DNA of 62,003 nt. Source: Candidatus Thermoflexus sinensis. GTDB lineage: Bacteria; Chloroflexota; Anaerolineae; Thermoflexales; Thermoflexaceae. The position numbers were made by a program, and so were the translations under genes. This document shows, piece by piece, positions 45,997 to 54,469 of this stretch. Where the stretch lies: NCBI GenBank assembly GCA_016842045.1, contig JAEVEY010000152.1, forward strand, positions 1-62,003, in the 5' to 3' direction. Position 1 is the first letter of the stretch; each line of letters opens with the position of its first letter. A model generated the notes under the pieces. It did not search any database, was not told the origin of the DNA, and saw only the letters and a program-made list of their open reading frames with translations.

Positions 45997-47634
45997 ATGG
46001 AAGGCCTGATGATGGACTGGCCGCTCACCCTGCATCATTTCCTGGATCGCGCCGCCCGCCTCTTCCCCCGCAAGGAGATCGCCACCCGCACCGCCGCCGG
46101 CATGCACCGCTACACCTACGCCGACTTCCACCAGCGGGTCCATCGCCTGGCCCACGCCCTGAACCGGCTGGGGATCGGGCGGGGGGATCGGGTGGCTACC
46201 TTCGCCTGGAACACCTACCGTCACCTGGAGATCTATTTCGCCGCCCCCTGTATGGGTGCCGTCCTCCACACCCTCAACATCCGCCTGGCCCCCGATCAGC
46301 TGATCTACATCATCAACCACGCGGAAGACCGCGTCATCTTCGTCGATGCCTCCCTCGTCCCGCTCCTGGAGCGCATCCGCGATCAGATCCCCACGGTGAA
46401 GGCCTTCGTGATCATGAGCGACACCAGCCCGGTCCAGACGGCCCTGAGCCCGGCCCTGGATTATGAGGCGCTGATCGCGGAATCCCCGGAGGCACCTTAT
46501 CCATGGCCACGCCTGGACGAGAACGCGGCCGCCGGCATGTGCTACACCTCGGGGACCACCGGAAACCCCAAGGGCGTGGTCTACAGCCATCGGGCCATTT
46601 TCCTGCACTCCCTGGCCCTCTGCCTGGCAGATACTTTCGGGATCTGCGAGCGGGACGTGCTGATGCCCGTGGTGCCTATGTTCCACGCCAACGCCTGGGG
46701 GATGCCCTTCGCCGGGGTGATGGTGGGCGCCAAACTGGTCTTCCCCGGGCCGCACCTGCAGCCTCGGGATATCGCCGAGCTGATCCAGAACGAGCGGGTG
46801 ACGGTGACCGCCGGTGTGCCCACTATCTGGATCGGGCTCTACGCGTTGCTGGAGCGGGAGCGCTATGATCTCTCCAGCCTCCGGGTGATGCCGGTGGGCG
46901 GATCGGCGATGCCGCGAGCCCTGATCGAGGCCTTCGAGAAGCGCTTCGGTATCCGCATCGCCCACGCCTGGGGCATGACGGAGATGACTCCTCTGGGCAC
47001 GGTGGCCAACCTCAAAAGCTATATGGAAAGCTGGCCCGATGAGGAACGCTTCGCCGTCCGCGCCAAGCAGGGAATGCCGGTGGTCGGGGTGGAGATCCGG
47101 GCGGTGGACGAGCAGGGCCGGGAGGTGCCGTGGGACGGCCGGACCATGGGCGAGCTCCAGGTCCGCGGCCCGTGGGTGATCCGGGCTTACTACAACGACC
47201 CGCGCACCGCGGAGGCCTTCCAGGATGGATGGTTCCGCACCGGGGATGTGGTGACCATCGACCCTGAGGGCTACATCCAGATTGTGGACCGGACGAAGGA
47301 TCTGATCAAGAGCGGCGGGGAGTGGATCTCCTCGGTGGACCTGGAGAACGCCCTGATGGCCCACCCCAAGGTCCTGGAGGCGGCCGTCATCGCCGTGCCT
47401 CACCCCAAATGGCAGGAGCGCCCGCTGGCCGTGGTGGTGCCGCGGCCCGAGCACAAGGAGACCATTACCAAAGAGGAGCTCCTGGAGTTCCTGCGGCCGC
47501 GGTTCGCCAAGTGGTGGCTGCCGGATGACATCGTGTTCGTGGAGGCGATCCCCAAGACCAGCGTGGGGAAGTTCGATAAGAAGGTGCTGCGGGAGCAGTT
47601 CAAGGACTACCGGTTGCCGGAGGTGTCTGCTTAA
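45997..47634 (+). CDS. Long-chain acyl-CoA synthetase (AMP-forming ligase)
   Basis: Activates fatty acids as acyl-CoA through an acyl-adenylate. 545 residues: phosphate loop [16 protein letters not shown] near 182-197, [60 protein letters not shown] (hinge and A8 motif), and the C-terminal catalytic lysine region [13 protein letters not shown]. The ATG at 45997 has AGGAGG. The opposite-strand 679-codon frame is a shadow. Confidence 0.94.
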   Translation: MEGLMMDWPLTLHHFLDRAARLFPRKEIATRTAAGMHRYTYADFHQRVHRLAHALNRLGIGRGDRVATFAWNTYRHLEIYFAAPCMGAVLHTLNIRLAPDQLIYIINHAEDRVIFVDASLVPLLERIRDQIPTVKAFVIMSDTSPVQTALSPALDYEALIAESPEAPYPWPRLDENAAAGMCYTSGTTGNPKGVVYSHRAIFLHSLALCLADTFGICERDVLMPVVPMFHANAWGMPFAGVMVGAKLVFPGPHLQPRDIAELIQNERVTVTAGVPTIWIGLYALLERERYDLSSLRVMPVGGSAMPRALIEAFEKRFGIRIAHAWGMTEMTPLGTVANLKSYMESWPDEERFAVRAKQGMPVVGVEIRAVDEQGREVPWDGRTMGELQVRGPWVIRAYYNDPRTAEAFQDGWFRTGDVVTIDPEGYIQIVDRTKDLIKSGGEWISSVDLENALMAHPKVLEAAVIAVPHPKWQERPLAVVVPRPEHKETITKEELLEFLRPRFAKWWLPDDIVFVEAIPKTSVGKFDKKVLREQFKDYRLPEVSA

Positions 47635-47655
47635 TCCTACAGCCGCACCTAAGGG

Positions 47656-47723
47656 CGTAGGGCAACTGCTTGCAGTTGCCCTACGTTGTTGCGGGCGGGC
47701 GCCGAAGCGTGCCCACCCGCAAC
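47656..47723. terminator. Two tandem hairpins after the acyl-CoA ligase
   Basis: GTAGGGCAACTG-CTTG-CAGTTGCCCTAC, then GTTGCGGGCGGGC...GCCCACCCGCAAC. The second resembles the palindrome family. Confidence 0.55.
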
Positions 47724-47732
47724 CCGAATGAA

Positions 47733-47757
47733 AAAGCCCCGGGCGTAACCTCCGGGG
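47733..47757 (-). terminator. Terminator of the nitroreductase gene
   Basis: On the minus strand, CCCCGG...CCGGGG followed by CTTTTT, beginning just after the stop codon. Confidence 0.65.
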
Positions 47758-47759
47758 TG

Positions 47760-48410
47760 TTACGCGGGAGCCTCGATCCATCGGGTGAACGCTTCGATCG
47801 GCCGTCGGGGTTTCTCCCGCGGCGGCCCCGCCGGGAACCCCACCAGGATCATTCCCTGGGGCTCCCAATCCGCGGGGAGCCCCAGCGTCTCCTGCACGAT
47901 CTCCGGGCAGAACAGCGGGGCGCAGATCCAGCAGGCCCCCAGTCCCAGGGCATGGGCCATCAGCAGGATGTTCTGCCCGGCCATGGCCACGCTCTGGGCC
48001 GCCATGGTTCGCTCCGCCGCCTGGCGCCGCGCATCGGGATAGCGGTCCATCTCCTGCATCGAGAGGCAGACCACAATCGCCAGCGGGGCGGAGACGATCC
48101 GCTCATACGAGCGGGCGACATCCTCCGCGATCCGTTCCTCGGGCACCCCATCCTGCCGCAGGTCCGCCGTCAGGCGCTCGCCCATGGCCCGGGCCAGCCG
48201 GGCTTTCATATGGGCGTCTTCCACCATCACAAACCGCCATGGCTGACGGTTATGAGCGGAAGGCGCCCAGCGGGCGGCCTCCAGCAGGACCATCGCCCAG
48301 GCCCGCGGGATGGGATCCCGACGATAGCGCCGGACGGAACGTCGGGAGCGGATCTGTTCCAGCAACGTCTGGGCCGCGGAGGGGAGCCCTTCCCGCATCA
48401 CGGATTCCAT
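47760..48410 (-). CDS. Nitroreductase-family flavoprotein
   Basis: 216 residues: IRSRRSVRRYRRDPIP, LLEAARWAPSAHNRQPWRFVMV (FMN-binding), AAQSVAMAGQNILLMAHALGLGACWI and GMILVGFPAGPP. It uses FMN with NAD(P)H or a deazaflavin; related enzymes include FbiB-type and 5,6-dimethylbenzimidazole synthase (BluB). The latter is interesting because the next upstream gene makes adenosylcobalamin, but the diagnostic BluB residues cannot be confirmed here. Overlaps that gene by 13 bases. Confidence 0.85.
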   Translation of the reverse strand: MESVMREGLPSAAQTLLEQIRSRRSVRRYRRDPIPRAWAMVLLEAARWAPSAHNRQPWRFVMVEDAHMKARLARAMGERLTADLRQDGVPEERIAEDVARSYERIVSAPLAIVVCLSMQEMDRYPDARRQAAERTMAAQSVAMAGQNILLMAHALGLGACWICAPLFCPEIVQETLGLPADWEPQGMILVGFPAGPPREKPRRPIEAFTRWIEAPA

Positions 48411-48946
48411 GGGAGATCCTCAACGCCGTGGATGGCGTTGGCCCATCGGGCCAGCATGAACAGGAGATCCGACAGGCGGTTGAGATAGGCCAGGATCCAG
48501 GGGGGCACCGGCTCCTGCCGGTGAAGCGTCACCACCGCCCGCTCGGCCCGCCGGCAGACGGTGCGGGCGACGTGAAGCCCGGCGCTCAAAGGGTGCCCTC
48601 CGGGGAGGATAAAGACCCGGGTCGGCCCGGTCACGGCTTCACACTCGTCGATCCACGCTTCGAGCTCCGCGATCCGCCCTTCCGGGGGAGGCGGCAGGGC
48701 GGGCGCCCGATCCGCGACCGCCGGATCCAGGGCCAGATAACTCCCGATCACGAAGAGGTCCCGCTGGATCTCCCGCAGCCGCTCCACCCATGGAGCTGGC
48801 ATCCCCGCGGCGTTCAGGTAGCCCAGCCAGGCGTTCAATTCGTCCACCGTGCCGTAGGCGGCCACCCGGGGATGATCCTTGGGGACCCGGGTCGGGCCCA
48901 TCAGCTGCGTGGTGCCATCATCGCCGGTCCGGGTGTAGATCTTCAC
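48398..48946 (-). CDS. pduO: Cob(I)alamin adenosyltransferase, PduO type
   Basis: Transfers the adenosyl group of ATP to reduced cobalamin. 182 residues of the PduO/MMAB helical-bundle family: MKIYTRTGDDGTTQL at the N-terminus (ATP binding), YGTVDELNAWLGYL, FILPGGHPLSAGLHVARTVCRRAERAVV and YLNRLSDLLFMLAR near the C-terminus. Probably co-transcribed with the nitroreductase downstream and with the yuiD-like, xseB and trmB genes upstream. Confidence 0.94.
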   Translation of the reverse strand: MKIYTRTGDDGTTQLMGPTRVPKDHPRVAAYGTVDELNAWLGYLNAAGMPAPWVERLREIQRDLFVIGSYLALDPAVADRAPALPPPPEGRIAELEAWIDECEAVTGPTRVFILPGGHPLSAGLHVARTVCRRAERAVVTLHRQEPVPPWILAYLNRLSDLLFMLARWANAIHGVEDLPWNP

Positions 48947-48958
48947 GTTCTCCCCCTG

Positions 48959-49420
48959 TTAGGGCGCAAGCTGCCACCAGAGCCATGCGATCCCAACCCC
49001 CAGCAACGCGCCCACGAACACCTCCATCGGCGTGTGGCCGATGAGCTCCTTCAGGCGCTGTTCGCTGAGGGGCCGACCCGCAAACACTTCCTCCAGGAGC
49101 TGGTTCAGGAGGCGCGCCTGGATGCTGGCTGCGCGGCGGACCCCCGCAGCGTCATACATCACGATCAGCGCGACGATCGCGCTGATCGCAAAGGCGGTGG
49201 AGGTCAGGCCCTCCCGCAATCCCACCGCGGTCGCCATCGCGGAAACCAGGGCCGCGTGAGAGCTGGGCATGCCGCCGGCGCTGATCCACAGCCCCAGATT
49301 CAGCCGTCGCCGTCGGGCCCACTCCACCGGAACCTTGGAGGCCTGGGCCACCATCCAGGCCAGGAAGGCCGGCGTCAGGATCGGATTCTGCAGGAGATCC
49401 CCGACGCTCATCCGAATCAC
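48959..49420 (-). CDS. Divergent PAP2-family membrane protein (YuiD-like)
   Basis: 153 residues with several hydrophobic segments. NPILTPAFLAWMVAQASKVP, AGGMPSSHAALVSAMATAVGLREG and IVMYDAAGVRRAA are the hallmarks of the divergent PAP2/YuiD family (PSSH corresponds to the phosphatase motif). A membrane lipid-phosphatase role is possible but unproven. Start codon overlaps xseB stop by ATGA. Confidence 0.88.
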   Translation of the reverse strand: MIRMSVGDLLQNPILTPAFLAWMVAQASKVPVEWARRRRLNLGLWISAGGMPSSHAALVSAMATAVGLREGLTSTAFAISAIVALIVMYDAAGVRRAASIQARLLNQLLEEVFAGRPLSEQRLKELIGHTPMEVFVGALLGVGIAWLWWQLAP

Positions 49421-49650
49421 CCCTCAAACGGGGTCAGGCGGATGGAACCGGATTCATCGCGCTCGAGCAGCTGAACCCGCAGCTGCGCTTCCTGCAATAA
49501 TTGCTGGCAGCGATCCGCAAGGGCTCGTCCCCGCTCGTAGAGGGTCATTGCCTCCTCCAGGGGAAGCCCGCCGCCTTCCAGGGCGCGCACGATCTGTTCC
49601 AGCTCGGACAGCGCCTCTTCGAAGGTGAGTTCGTGGATCGGTTTGTTCAT
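49417..49650 (-). CDS. xseB: Exodeoxyribonuclease VII small subunit
   Basis: 77 residues: LTFEEALSELEQIVRALEGGGLPLEEAMTLYERGRALADRCQQLL, the canonical XseB helical hairpin that binds the large subunit. Its partner xseA is at 11262, unlinked. It is translationally coupled to the downstream yuiD-like gene. Confidence 0.95.
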   Translation of the reverse strand: MNKPIHELTFEEALSELEQIVRALEGGGLPLEEAMTLYERGRALADRCQQLLQEAQLRVQLLERDESGSIRLTPFEG

Positions 49651-49852
49651 TGGGATCCCCCGTGAAAGGAGATGGGCCCATGGCCAGAAGTCCGGCCCGA
49701 TCGAGATCCGGGTTACGCACCGGGTCTCCTCCCGGGGCTTCGGAGGCCGGGTCAGCCGCCGGAAGGCACCCCACCCAGCCCCGAAGCCTCTGAGGAACGC
49801 CGAGGGCGGCGCGCCTCTCCCGGAAGCCGCTGGCGAATCCCCGCGACAGTTC

Positions 49853-50908
49853 TCAGATGGTGGAGGAAAGGATCTGGAGCTCGGGTGCTGCCTCTTCGAT
49901 GGCGCGGGCGACCGCCTGCACGCCCATTTTCAGGGCCAGTGTGGGCCGCAGCCCTCCGATCTCCGCCGGCTGCAGGATCCAGGCGCCTGACCCATGGGGT
50001 TGAAAGCGCAGGGCCACCGTCTCCACCCATGGGCCCTCTGCGATCAGCAGTTCGATCAACAGCCCGTCCCCCTCCACCGGGCGATAGAGCCCTTTCACCC
50101 GCCAGATCGTTTCCCCATCCTGCCAGAGCCGCCCGCGCAGTGTCTCCACGATGCGGGAGAGCTCCGGCGTGCCTTTCCAGATTCGGTGGGGCATGGCTTC
50201 CTCCGGACGCATCATGCGGGGGAGCGGGGGGGCAGGGGCCGGTCCGCTCCGCCGCCAGATAAAATAAAAACACGTCCGGCCGGCGGCAAGGGCCTTTCGC
50301 TCATAGCGGGTCGGCTCCCGATCCGGCAGCGTGTGAACCCATGGCGTCTCGAAGGCGCTCTCGAGCCCGGGCGTTTCCTTCAGCGCATCCGCGATCCAGA
50401 GCGCGTAATCCGCGTCGTCGGTTGCGATCAGGAGCGTCCCATCCGGCTGCAGGCGATGGGCAGTCAGCTGCAGGAAAGCCGGCGTCAGCAGCCGTCGATG
50501 GTGATGCCGGGCCTTCGGCCATGGATCCGGGAAATTGATGTAAACCCCGGCGATGGATTCCGGCAGGAAAAGGAGGGCGAGGGCGGCGAAGGCATCCCCC
50601 AGCACCAGGCGGACATTCTCCAGCCTTTCCCGGCGCAGTCGCTTGAGCGCCCATCGGGTTGGCTCCAGGGCCCGCTCCACCCCCACGCAGTTGGCCTCCG
50701 GCATCCGACGGGCCAGCGCGGTCAGGAAGGCTCCGTCGCCGAACCCGAGTTCGACGTGAAGCGGGCCGCTCCGGCCGAAACAGGCTGCCCAATTCGTGGG
50801 CCAGGGAAGATACCGTAATTCCAGCAGCCAGTGGGGATCCCCCAGCTGGAACCGCGCGGGGGGGATCAGAAGAGCAACCGCCCCTGTGGCCTCACGAGGA
50901 TCCACCAT
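49853..50908 (-). CDS. trmB: tRNA (guanine-N7)-methyltransferase with C-terminal extension
   Basis: Makes m7G46 in tRNA. Residues about 35-220 are the TrmB methyltransferase: LHVELGFGDGAFLTALARR (SAM site), VGVERALEPTRWALKRL, GVYINFPDPWPKARHHHRRLL (catalytic PDPWPK), and DREPTRYERKALAAGR. Residues about 225-351 are an added domain not present in E. coli TrmB, which is ~240 residues long. Similar C-terminal extensions are known in Thermus-type enzymes. Start ATG at 50908. Confidence 0.92.
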   Translation of the reverse strand: MVDPREATGAVALLIPPARFQLGDPHWLLELRYLPWPTNWAACFGRSGPLHVELGFGDGAFLTALARRMPEANCVGVERALEPTRWALKRLRRERLENVRLVLGDAFAALALLFLPESIAGVYINFPDPWPKARHHHRRLLTPAFLQLTAHRLQPDGTLLIATDDADYALWIADALKETPGLESAFETPWVHTLPDREPTRYERKALAAGRTCFYFIWRRSGPAPAPPLPRMMRPEEAMPHRIWKGTPELSRIVETLRGRLWQDGETIWRVKGLYRPVEGDGLLIELLIAEGPWVETVALRFQPHGSGAWILQPAEIGGLRPTLALKMGVQAVARAIEEAAPELQILSSTI

Positions 50909-50986
50909 CGTTGCGCACTCCCCGGGCCGGAAGGATGAGAGCGAGCCGCCCGAAGCGGGGCGGGGTGGATACCGGCTCCAGGGGAA

Positions 50987-51103
50987 TTATAAGATAACGC
51001 GCGCCGCGGGAGGAGGAGAGGAAGTGTTGAGTTGGAGGAACGAGGGAACATAGACGGTATAACCTCCTTCCTCGCTGGGCTCCAGCACCACCTTGAATCG
51101 CAT
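50987..51103 (-). pseudogene. hicB: Truncated HicB antitoxin gene
   Basis: With an intact GGGAGG and ATG at 51103, the frame reads MRFKVVLEPSEEGGYTVYVPS, the typical HicB N-terminal strand-turn-strand. It then departs into unrelated sequence and stops after 38 codons. The rest of HicB and its HicA toxin are missing. Confidence 0.65.
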
Positions 51104-51374
51104 GATTGCCTCCCGATTCTCTCCCCATGCTCCATGGCGTTGTCCTCCCCGGGCGCCCCGCTCTCGGCCGCTGAGGGAGGTCATCTCTCCTGGCTTCATC
51201 CCGGGATCAGGGGTGCGAGCCGGGCTCGGGCTGGATAGAATGAAAACGGGAAGCTTGGAGAGAAGCCCGTCGGTCATCGGGAGCGATGGCGTGTGGAGAT
51301 CGCGGGCGGTGAAGGAACCTTTTCGGAATCCGCGAGGTGAGGTGTTCCCCGAGGGGGGCAGGCTGGAGACCGCC

Positions 51375-51986
51375 ATGGCGCGCGCGATCCGGCGATGGCT
51401 CGTGTTGCTTCCGCTGGTGGCGGCCTGCCGTTCCGCCGCCGGCGCCCGTTATGTCATGGATTTCGCCGACGGCGCGCCCGGGTGGTTTCTCCCCGCCGAG
51501 GCGCGCTTCACTGCGCGCGTTGAGGACGGCCATCTGGTCCTGAGCCTGAATCCACCCCGTATGGTTGCCTGGGTTCTCTCTCCCTTCGCTTTCCGGGACG
51601 GCCAGGTGGAGGTGGAGGGGACGTTGCTGGAGGGGCCATCCTCCGCGGATTACGGCCTGATCCTCCAGGCCCGGGCGGGGCGGTTCTATCGCTTTGCGGT
51701 CAGCGCGGATGGCTATTACGGAGTCTTTGTCTATGATCGGGGGAACTGGCGGACCCTCGTGGACTGGACGACCCACGCGGCTATTCGGCCCGGTCGGACC
51801 ACCAACCACCTGCGGGTCCGATGCGCAGGCGCGGAGATGATCTTCTGGGTGAATGGCGTCGAGGTCGTCCGGGTTCCACGAGGATCCGATCCTGGGGAAG
51901 GGCAGGTCGGTGTGAGCATCGGGACCATGGTCCGGGGCGGTGCCCGCGTGGCGTTCGATCGGTTTAGCGCGGTGCGGGATCGCTGA
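51375..51986 (+). CDS. Lipoprotein with a LamG/DUF1080-like beta-sandwich domain
   Basis: 203 residues. The lipobox LVAAC gives an acylated Cys near residue 18. The remainder is a jelly-roll of the concanavalin/3-keto-disaccharide-hydrolase type: DFADGAPGWFLPAEARFTARVEDGHLVLSLN, DYGLILQARAGRFYRFAVSADGYYGVF, NHLRVRCAGAEMIFWVNGVEVVRV, GQVGVSIGTMVRGGARVAFDRF. It probably binds carbohydrate at the outer face of the membrane. Start at 51375 with GGAG six bases upstream. Confidence 0.72.
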   Translation: MARAIRRWLVLLPLVAACRSAAGARYVMDFADGAPGWFLPAEARFTARVEDGHLVLSLNPPRMVAWVLSPFAFRDGQVEVEGTLLEGPSSADYGLILQARAGRFYRFAVSADGYYGVFVYDRGNWRTLVDWTTHAAIRPGRTTNHLRVRCAGAEMIFWVNGVEVVRVPRGSDPGEGQVGVSIGTMVRGGARVAFDRFSAVRDR

Positions 51987-51995
51987 TTATCGGAA

Positions 51996-52025
51996 GGGGC
52001 GGGCGCCGGCCGGAGCACCCGCCCC
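51996..52025. terminator. Hairpin between convergent genes
   Basis: GGGGCGGG...CCCGCCCC, ten bases after the lipoprotein stop and 15 before the ATPase stop. Confidence 0.5.
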
Positions 52026-52039
52026 ACGCCTGGATTGGC

Positions 52040-53140
52040 TCAGCGGATCGCTCGCTCTGTTTCCGCATCGAAGAGGTGCATGCGATCCATATCGAAAAGC
52101 ACGCGGATGGTGTTCCCCACCAGAGCCCGGGTCCGCGGATCCACCCGTGCGACGAAGGTCTGGCGATCCGCTACCAGATGAAGGTGAACCTCGCTGCCCA
52201 TCAGCTCCCGCACGTCGACCCGTGCCTGCACCTCTGCGGGGTGGTTCAGGGGCGGGGCGAATTCGGGGTCGTAGATGTGCTCCGGCCGCAGGCCGAAGAT
52301 CACCCGCCGCCCCGCATACGGACGATAGGCGGTGATCCGATCGGAGGGGACCGGCACACGGAAGGCCCCGGTGTCCACCCAGAGGGCATCCCCCTCCGGC
52401 ACCAGCCGGGCCTCGAAGAAATTCATGGGCGGCGAGCCGATGAACCCGGCCACGAACAGGTTGTCCGGCCGCTCATAGAGATTTTGCGGGGTGTCGACCT
52501 GCTGGAGCACCCCATCCTTCATCACGGCGATGCGGGTGCCCATGGTCATCGCCTCAACCTGATCGTGGGTCACGTAGACGAAGGTCGTCCCCAGCCGCTG
52601 ATGCAGCTTGATCAGCTCCGCCCGTGTCTGGACCCGCAACTTCGCGTCCAGGTTGGAGAGGGGCTCATCGAACAGGAAGACGGCCGGATCGCGCACGATG
52701 GCCCGGGCCACGGCCACCCGCTGGCGCTGGCCGCCCGACAGCTGCCGCGGCTTGCGGTCCAGCAGATGCTCGATCTCCAGCATCCGCGCGGCCTCGCGCA
52801 CCCGGCGCTCGATTTCGGCTTTGGGGACCTTGCGCATGCGCAGGCCGAAGGCGATGTTGTCATAGACATTCATATGGGGGTAGAGGGCGTAGGACTGAAA
52901 GACCATCGCGATATTGCGGTCCTTAGGGGGGATCTCCGTCACATCCCGGTCCCCGATGTAGATCCGCCCCCGGGTAACTTCCTCCAGGCCCGCCAGGAGG
53001 CGCAGGGTGGTGGTCTTGCCGCATCCTGAGGGACCGACCAGCACCAGGAATTCCCCGTCGGGGATGTAGAGCGTGAGATCCTTCACCGCCACCACGTTTC
53101 CGAACTGCTTGGTTACGTTCTCAAATGCCACGCTCGCCAT
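52040..53140 (-). CDS. Sugar ABC transporter ATP-binding protein (UgpC/MsmK/MalK type)
   Basis: 366 residues. Walker [12 protein letters not shown]-loop [12 protein letters not shown], signature [14 protein letters not shown], Walker [17 protein letters not shown] and H-loop VTHDQVEAM, followed by a TOBE/OB regulatory domain (about 235-366). It energises carbohydrate or glycerol-phosphate import. No permease or binding-protein gene is adjacent, so it probably serves several transporters, as MsmK-like ATPases do. Start at 53140. Confidence 0.94.
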   Translation of the reverse strand: MASVAFENVTKQFGNVVAVKDLTLYIPDGEFLVLVGPSGCGKTTTLRLLAGLEEVTRGRIYIGDRDVTEIPPKDRNIAMVFQSYALYPHMNVYDNIAFGLRMRKVPKAEIERRVREAARMLEIEHLLDRKPRQLSGGQRQRVAVARAIVRDPAVFLFDEPLSNLDAKLRVQTRAELIKLHQRLGTTFVYVTHDQVEAMTMGTRIAVMKDGVLQQVDTPQNLYERPDNLFVAGFIGSPPMNFFEARLVPEGDALWVDTGAFRVPVPSDRITAYRPYAGRRVIFGLRPEHIYDPEFAPPLNHPAEVQARVDVRELMGSEVHLHLVADRQTFVARVDPRTRALVGNTIRVLFDMDRMHLFDAETERAIR

Positions 53141-53224
53141 GAGCCTTACCCCCTGATAGAATGCCGCCTGTCCGGGATCCGTCTGCCTTGACGCCGGCCA
53201 TAATGGGCCGGACCCTTTCACTTC

Positions 53225-53253
53225 ATTGTAATCTGATCGATCCGCCTGAGCAA
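53225..53253 (-). promoter_or_regulatory. Promoter of the ABC ATPase gene
   Basis: On the minus strand, TTGCTC (53253-53248), 17-bp spacer, TACAAT (53230-53225). Confidence 0.65.
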
Positions 53254-53471
53254 CGGTTTGGGGGATGAGGCAGGGCTTTTCAATGTTCTGGCTTTGTCGA
53301 CTGAAGGGTTACGTAGCTGGCTCCTCTACAGGGTTTCCGAAGCTGTGAGGGGCGCCTGCAGTACCCTGCGCAACCCGAACAAGAGATAGGGGACTCATCT
53401 GGCTGCCCGGATGGGAGCCAAACGCCCAGGTCCTGAGAGGATGGAATAGCCCTGCGGGGCATGACTCCTAC

Positions 53472-53499
53472 TTGACAAAATCGACATTTCGATTATGAT
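53472..53499 (+). promoter_or_regulatory. Promoter of the cspA leader
   Basis: Perfect TTGACA (53472-53477), 16-bp spacer, TATGAT (53494-53499). Transcription would begin near 53506, about 190 bases before cspA. Confidence 0.8.
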
Positions 53500-53505
53500 A
53501 GTTCC

Positions 53506-53588
53506 CGGAACGAGTAACCGGAGCGTGAGGGGGATGTTCTGAAAGTTTGGCCGTCGGGTCAACGCAGGACTCGCCCGACGGCTTTTTT
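53506..53588 (+). ncRNA. Terminated leader RNA upstream of cspA
   Basis: A perfect intrinsic terminator (GCCGTCGGG...CCCGACGGC with TTTTTT, 53550-53588) lies between the promoter and cspA. It would yield an RNA of about 83 bases unless read through. It is either an attenuator controlling cspA or an independent small RNA. Confidence 0.6.
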
Positions 53589-53694
53589 GTTTCAGACCTG
53601 GGGGCGTCCCCTTCGTCCGGTGGGATCGTTCCATCCATGGAAGTGGAAGTCCGCCCCTCGCGGGCTTCAAAATCCTTTGTAAGGAGTTGCAGCA

Positions 53695-53916
53695 ATGGCT
53701 GGTCAGCGTGTCAAGGGCACCGTCCGCTGGTTCAACCGGACGAAGGGGTATGGCTTCATCCGGCCGGACGAAGGGGACCGTGACGTTTTCGTCCACTACA
53801 CCGCCATCGTCGGTCAGGGGTTCCGCAACCTCGAGGAGGGCGAGCGGGTGGAGTTCACCATCCGGGAAACGCCCAAGGGTCTCCAGGCCGAGCAGGTCGT
53901 CCGCCTGTCCGAATAA
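53695..53916 (+). CDS. cspA: Cold shock protein
   Basis: 73-residue OB-fold RNA chaperone: [22 protein letters not shown] (RNP1 KGYGFI), DVFVHYTAI (RNP2 variant) and [27 protein letters not shown] lies 9 bases before the ATG. Expression is probably governed by read-through of the terminator in its long leader. A second strong terminator follows the gene. Confidence 0.96.
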   Translation: MAGQRVKGTVRWFNRTKGYGFIRPDEGDRDVFVHYTAIVGQGFRNLEEGERVEFTIRETPKGLQAEQVVRLSE

Positions 53917-53942
53917 CCACGGTGTCCGCTCACCCGCATGGG

Positions 53943-53983
53943 GCAGAGGGAGCCTCCGTAACAGGAGGCTCCCTCTGTTTTTA
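53943..53983 (+). terminator. Terminator of cspA
   Basis: CAGAGGGAGCCTCC-GTAACA-GGAGGCTCCCTCTG followed by TTTTTA. Confidence 0.92.
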
Positions 53984-54157
53984 TAGGACTTGCGCTGCCG
54001 GGCTTCAGTTCATGAAGGCGGGATGGTCTCTTCCCCTTCTTCGTTCACTGAAGGACCAGGCGGGGGGGCAGGCCGCCCCGTGTGCTGCTGGAGGTTGCCC
54101 ACAGTGGGCCTTCGACCGGGAAGTCGGCCCTCGCCGACCTCATGAGGCAGGAGCCCC

Positions 54158-54241
54158 TTGAGCGGTAACGAGTAGGAGCCGCTTTAGCGGCGACGATTCT
54201 TGAGCGGTAACGAGCAGGAGCCGCTTTGGCGGCGACGATTC
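54158..54241. repeat. Tandem direct repeat, two 42-bp units
   Basis: TTGAGCGGTAACGAGTAGGA...GACGATTC occurs twice head to tail (54158-54199, 54200-54241) with three differences. Each unit contains the small hairpin GCCGCTTTAGCGGC (GGCG variant in unit 2), reminiscent of the REP sequences of many bacteria. Confidence 0.85.
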
Positions 54242-54367
54242 GGGGCGGAAGCTGTCGGGGCTAAAGCCCCTCCTGCGGGTGGTCTTGCCGGGCTGTCGCT
54301 TTGAATCCGAGCCTGATAGCGGATATCCTGAGAGGACAGAGACGCTCTCCCACAGAGTTCCCATCGA

Positions 54368-54396
54368 TTGACGAGGCGTGCGGTTCCGACTATACT
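54368..54396 (+). promoter_or_regulatory. Promoter of the peptide-binding lipoprotein gene
   Basis: TTGACG (54368-54373), 17-bp spacer, TATACT (54391-54396). Confidence 0.75.
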
Positions 54397-54469
54397 CGTG
54401 AAGCGGGCTTCGCGAGAAGCCCTTCCCGTTTCCGCAATCGGATCACCCACTCAGAAAGGAGGAGAAGCC

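Noticed and set aside
45829-47868. 679-codon minus-strand open frame
   Set aside because: Shadow of the acyl-CoA ligase gene.
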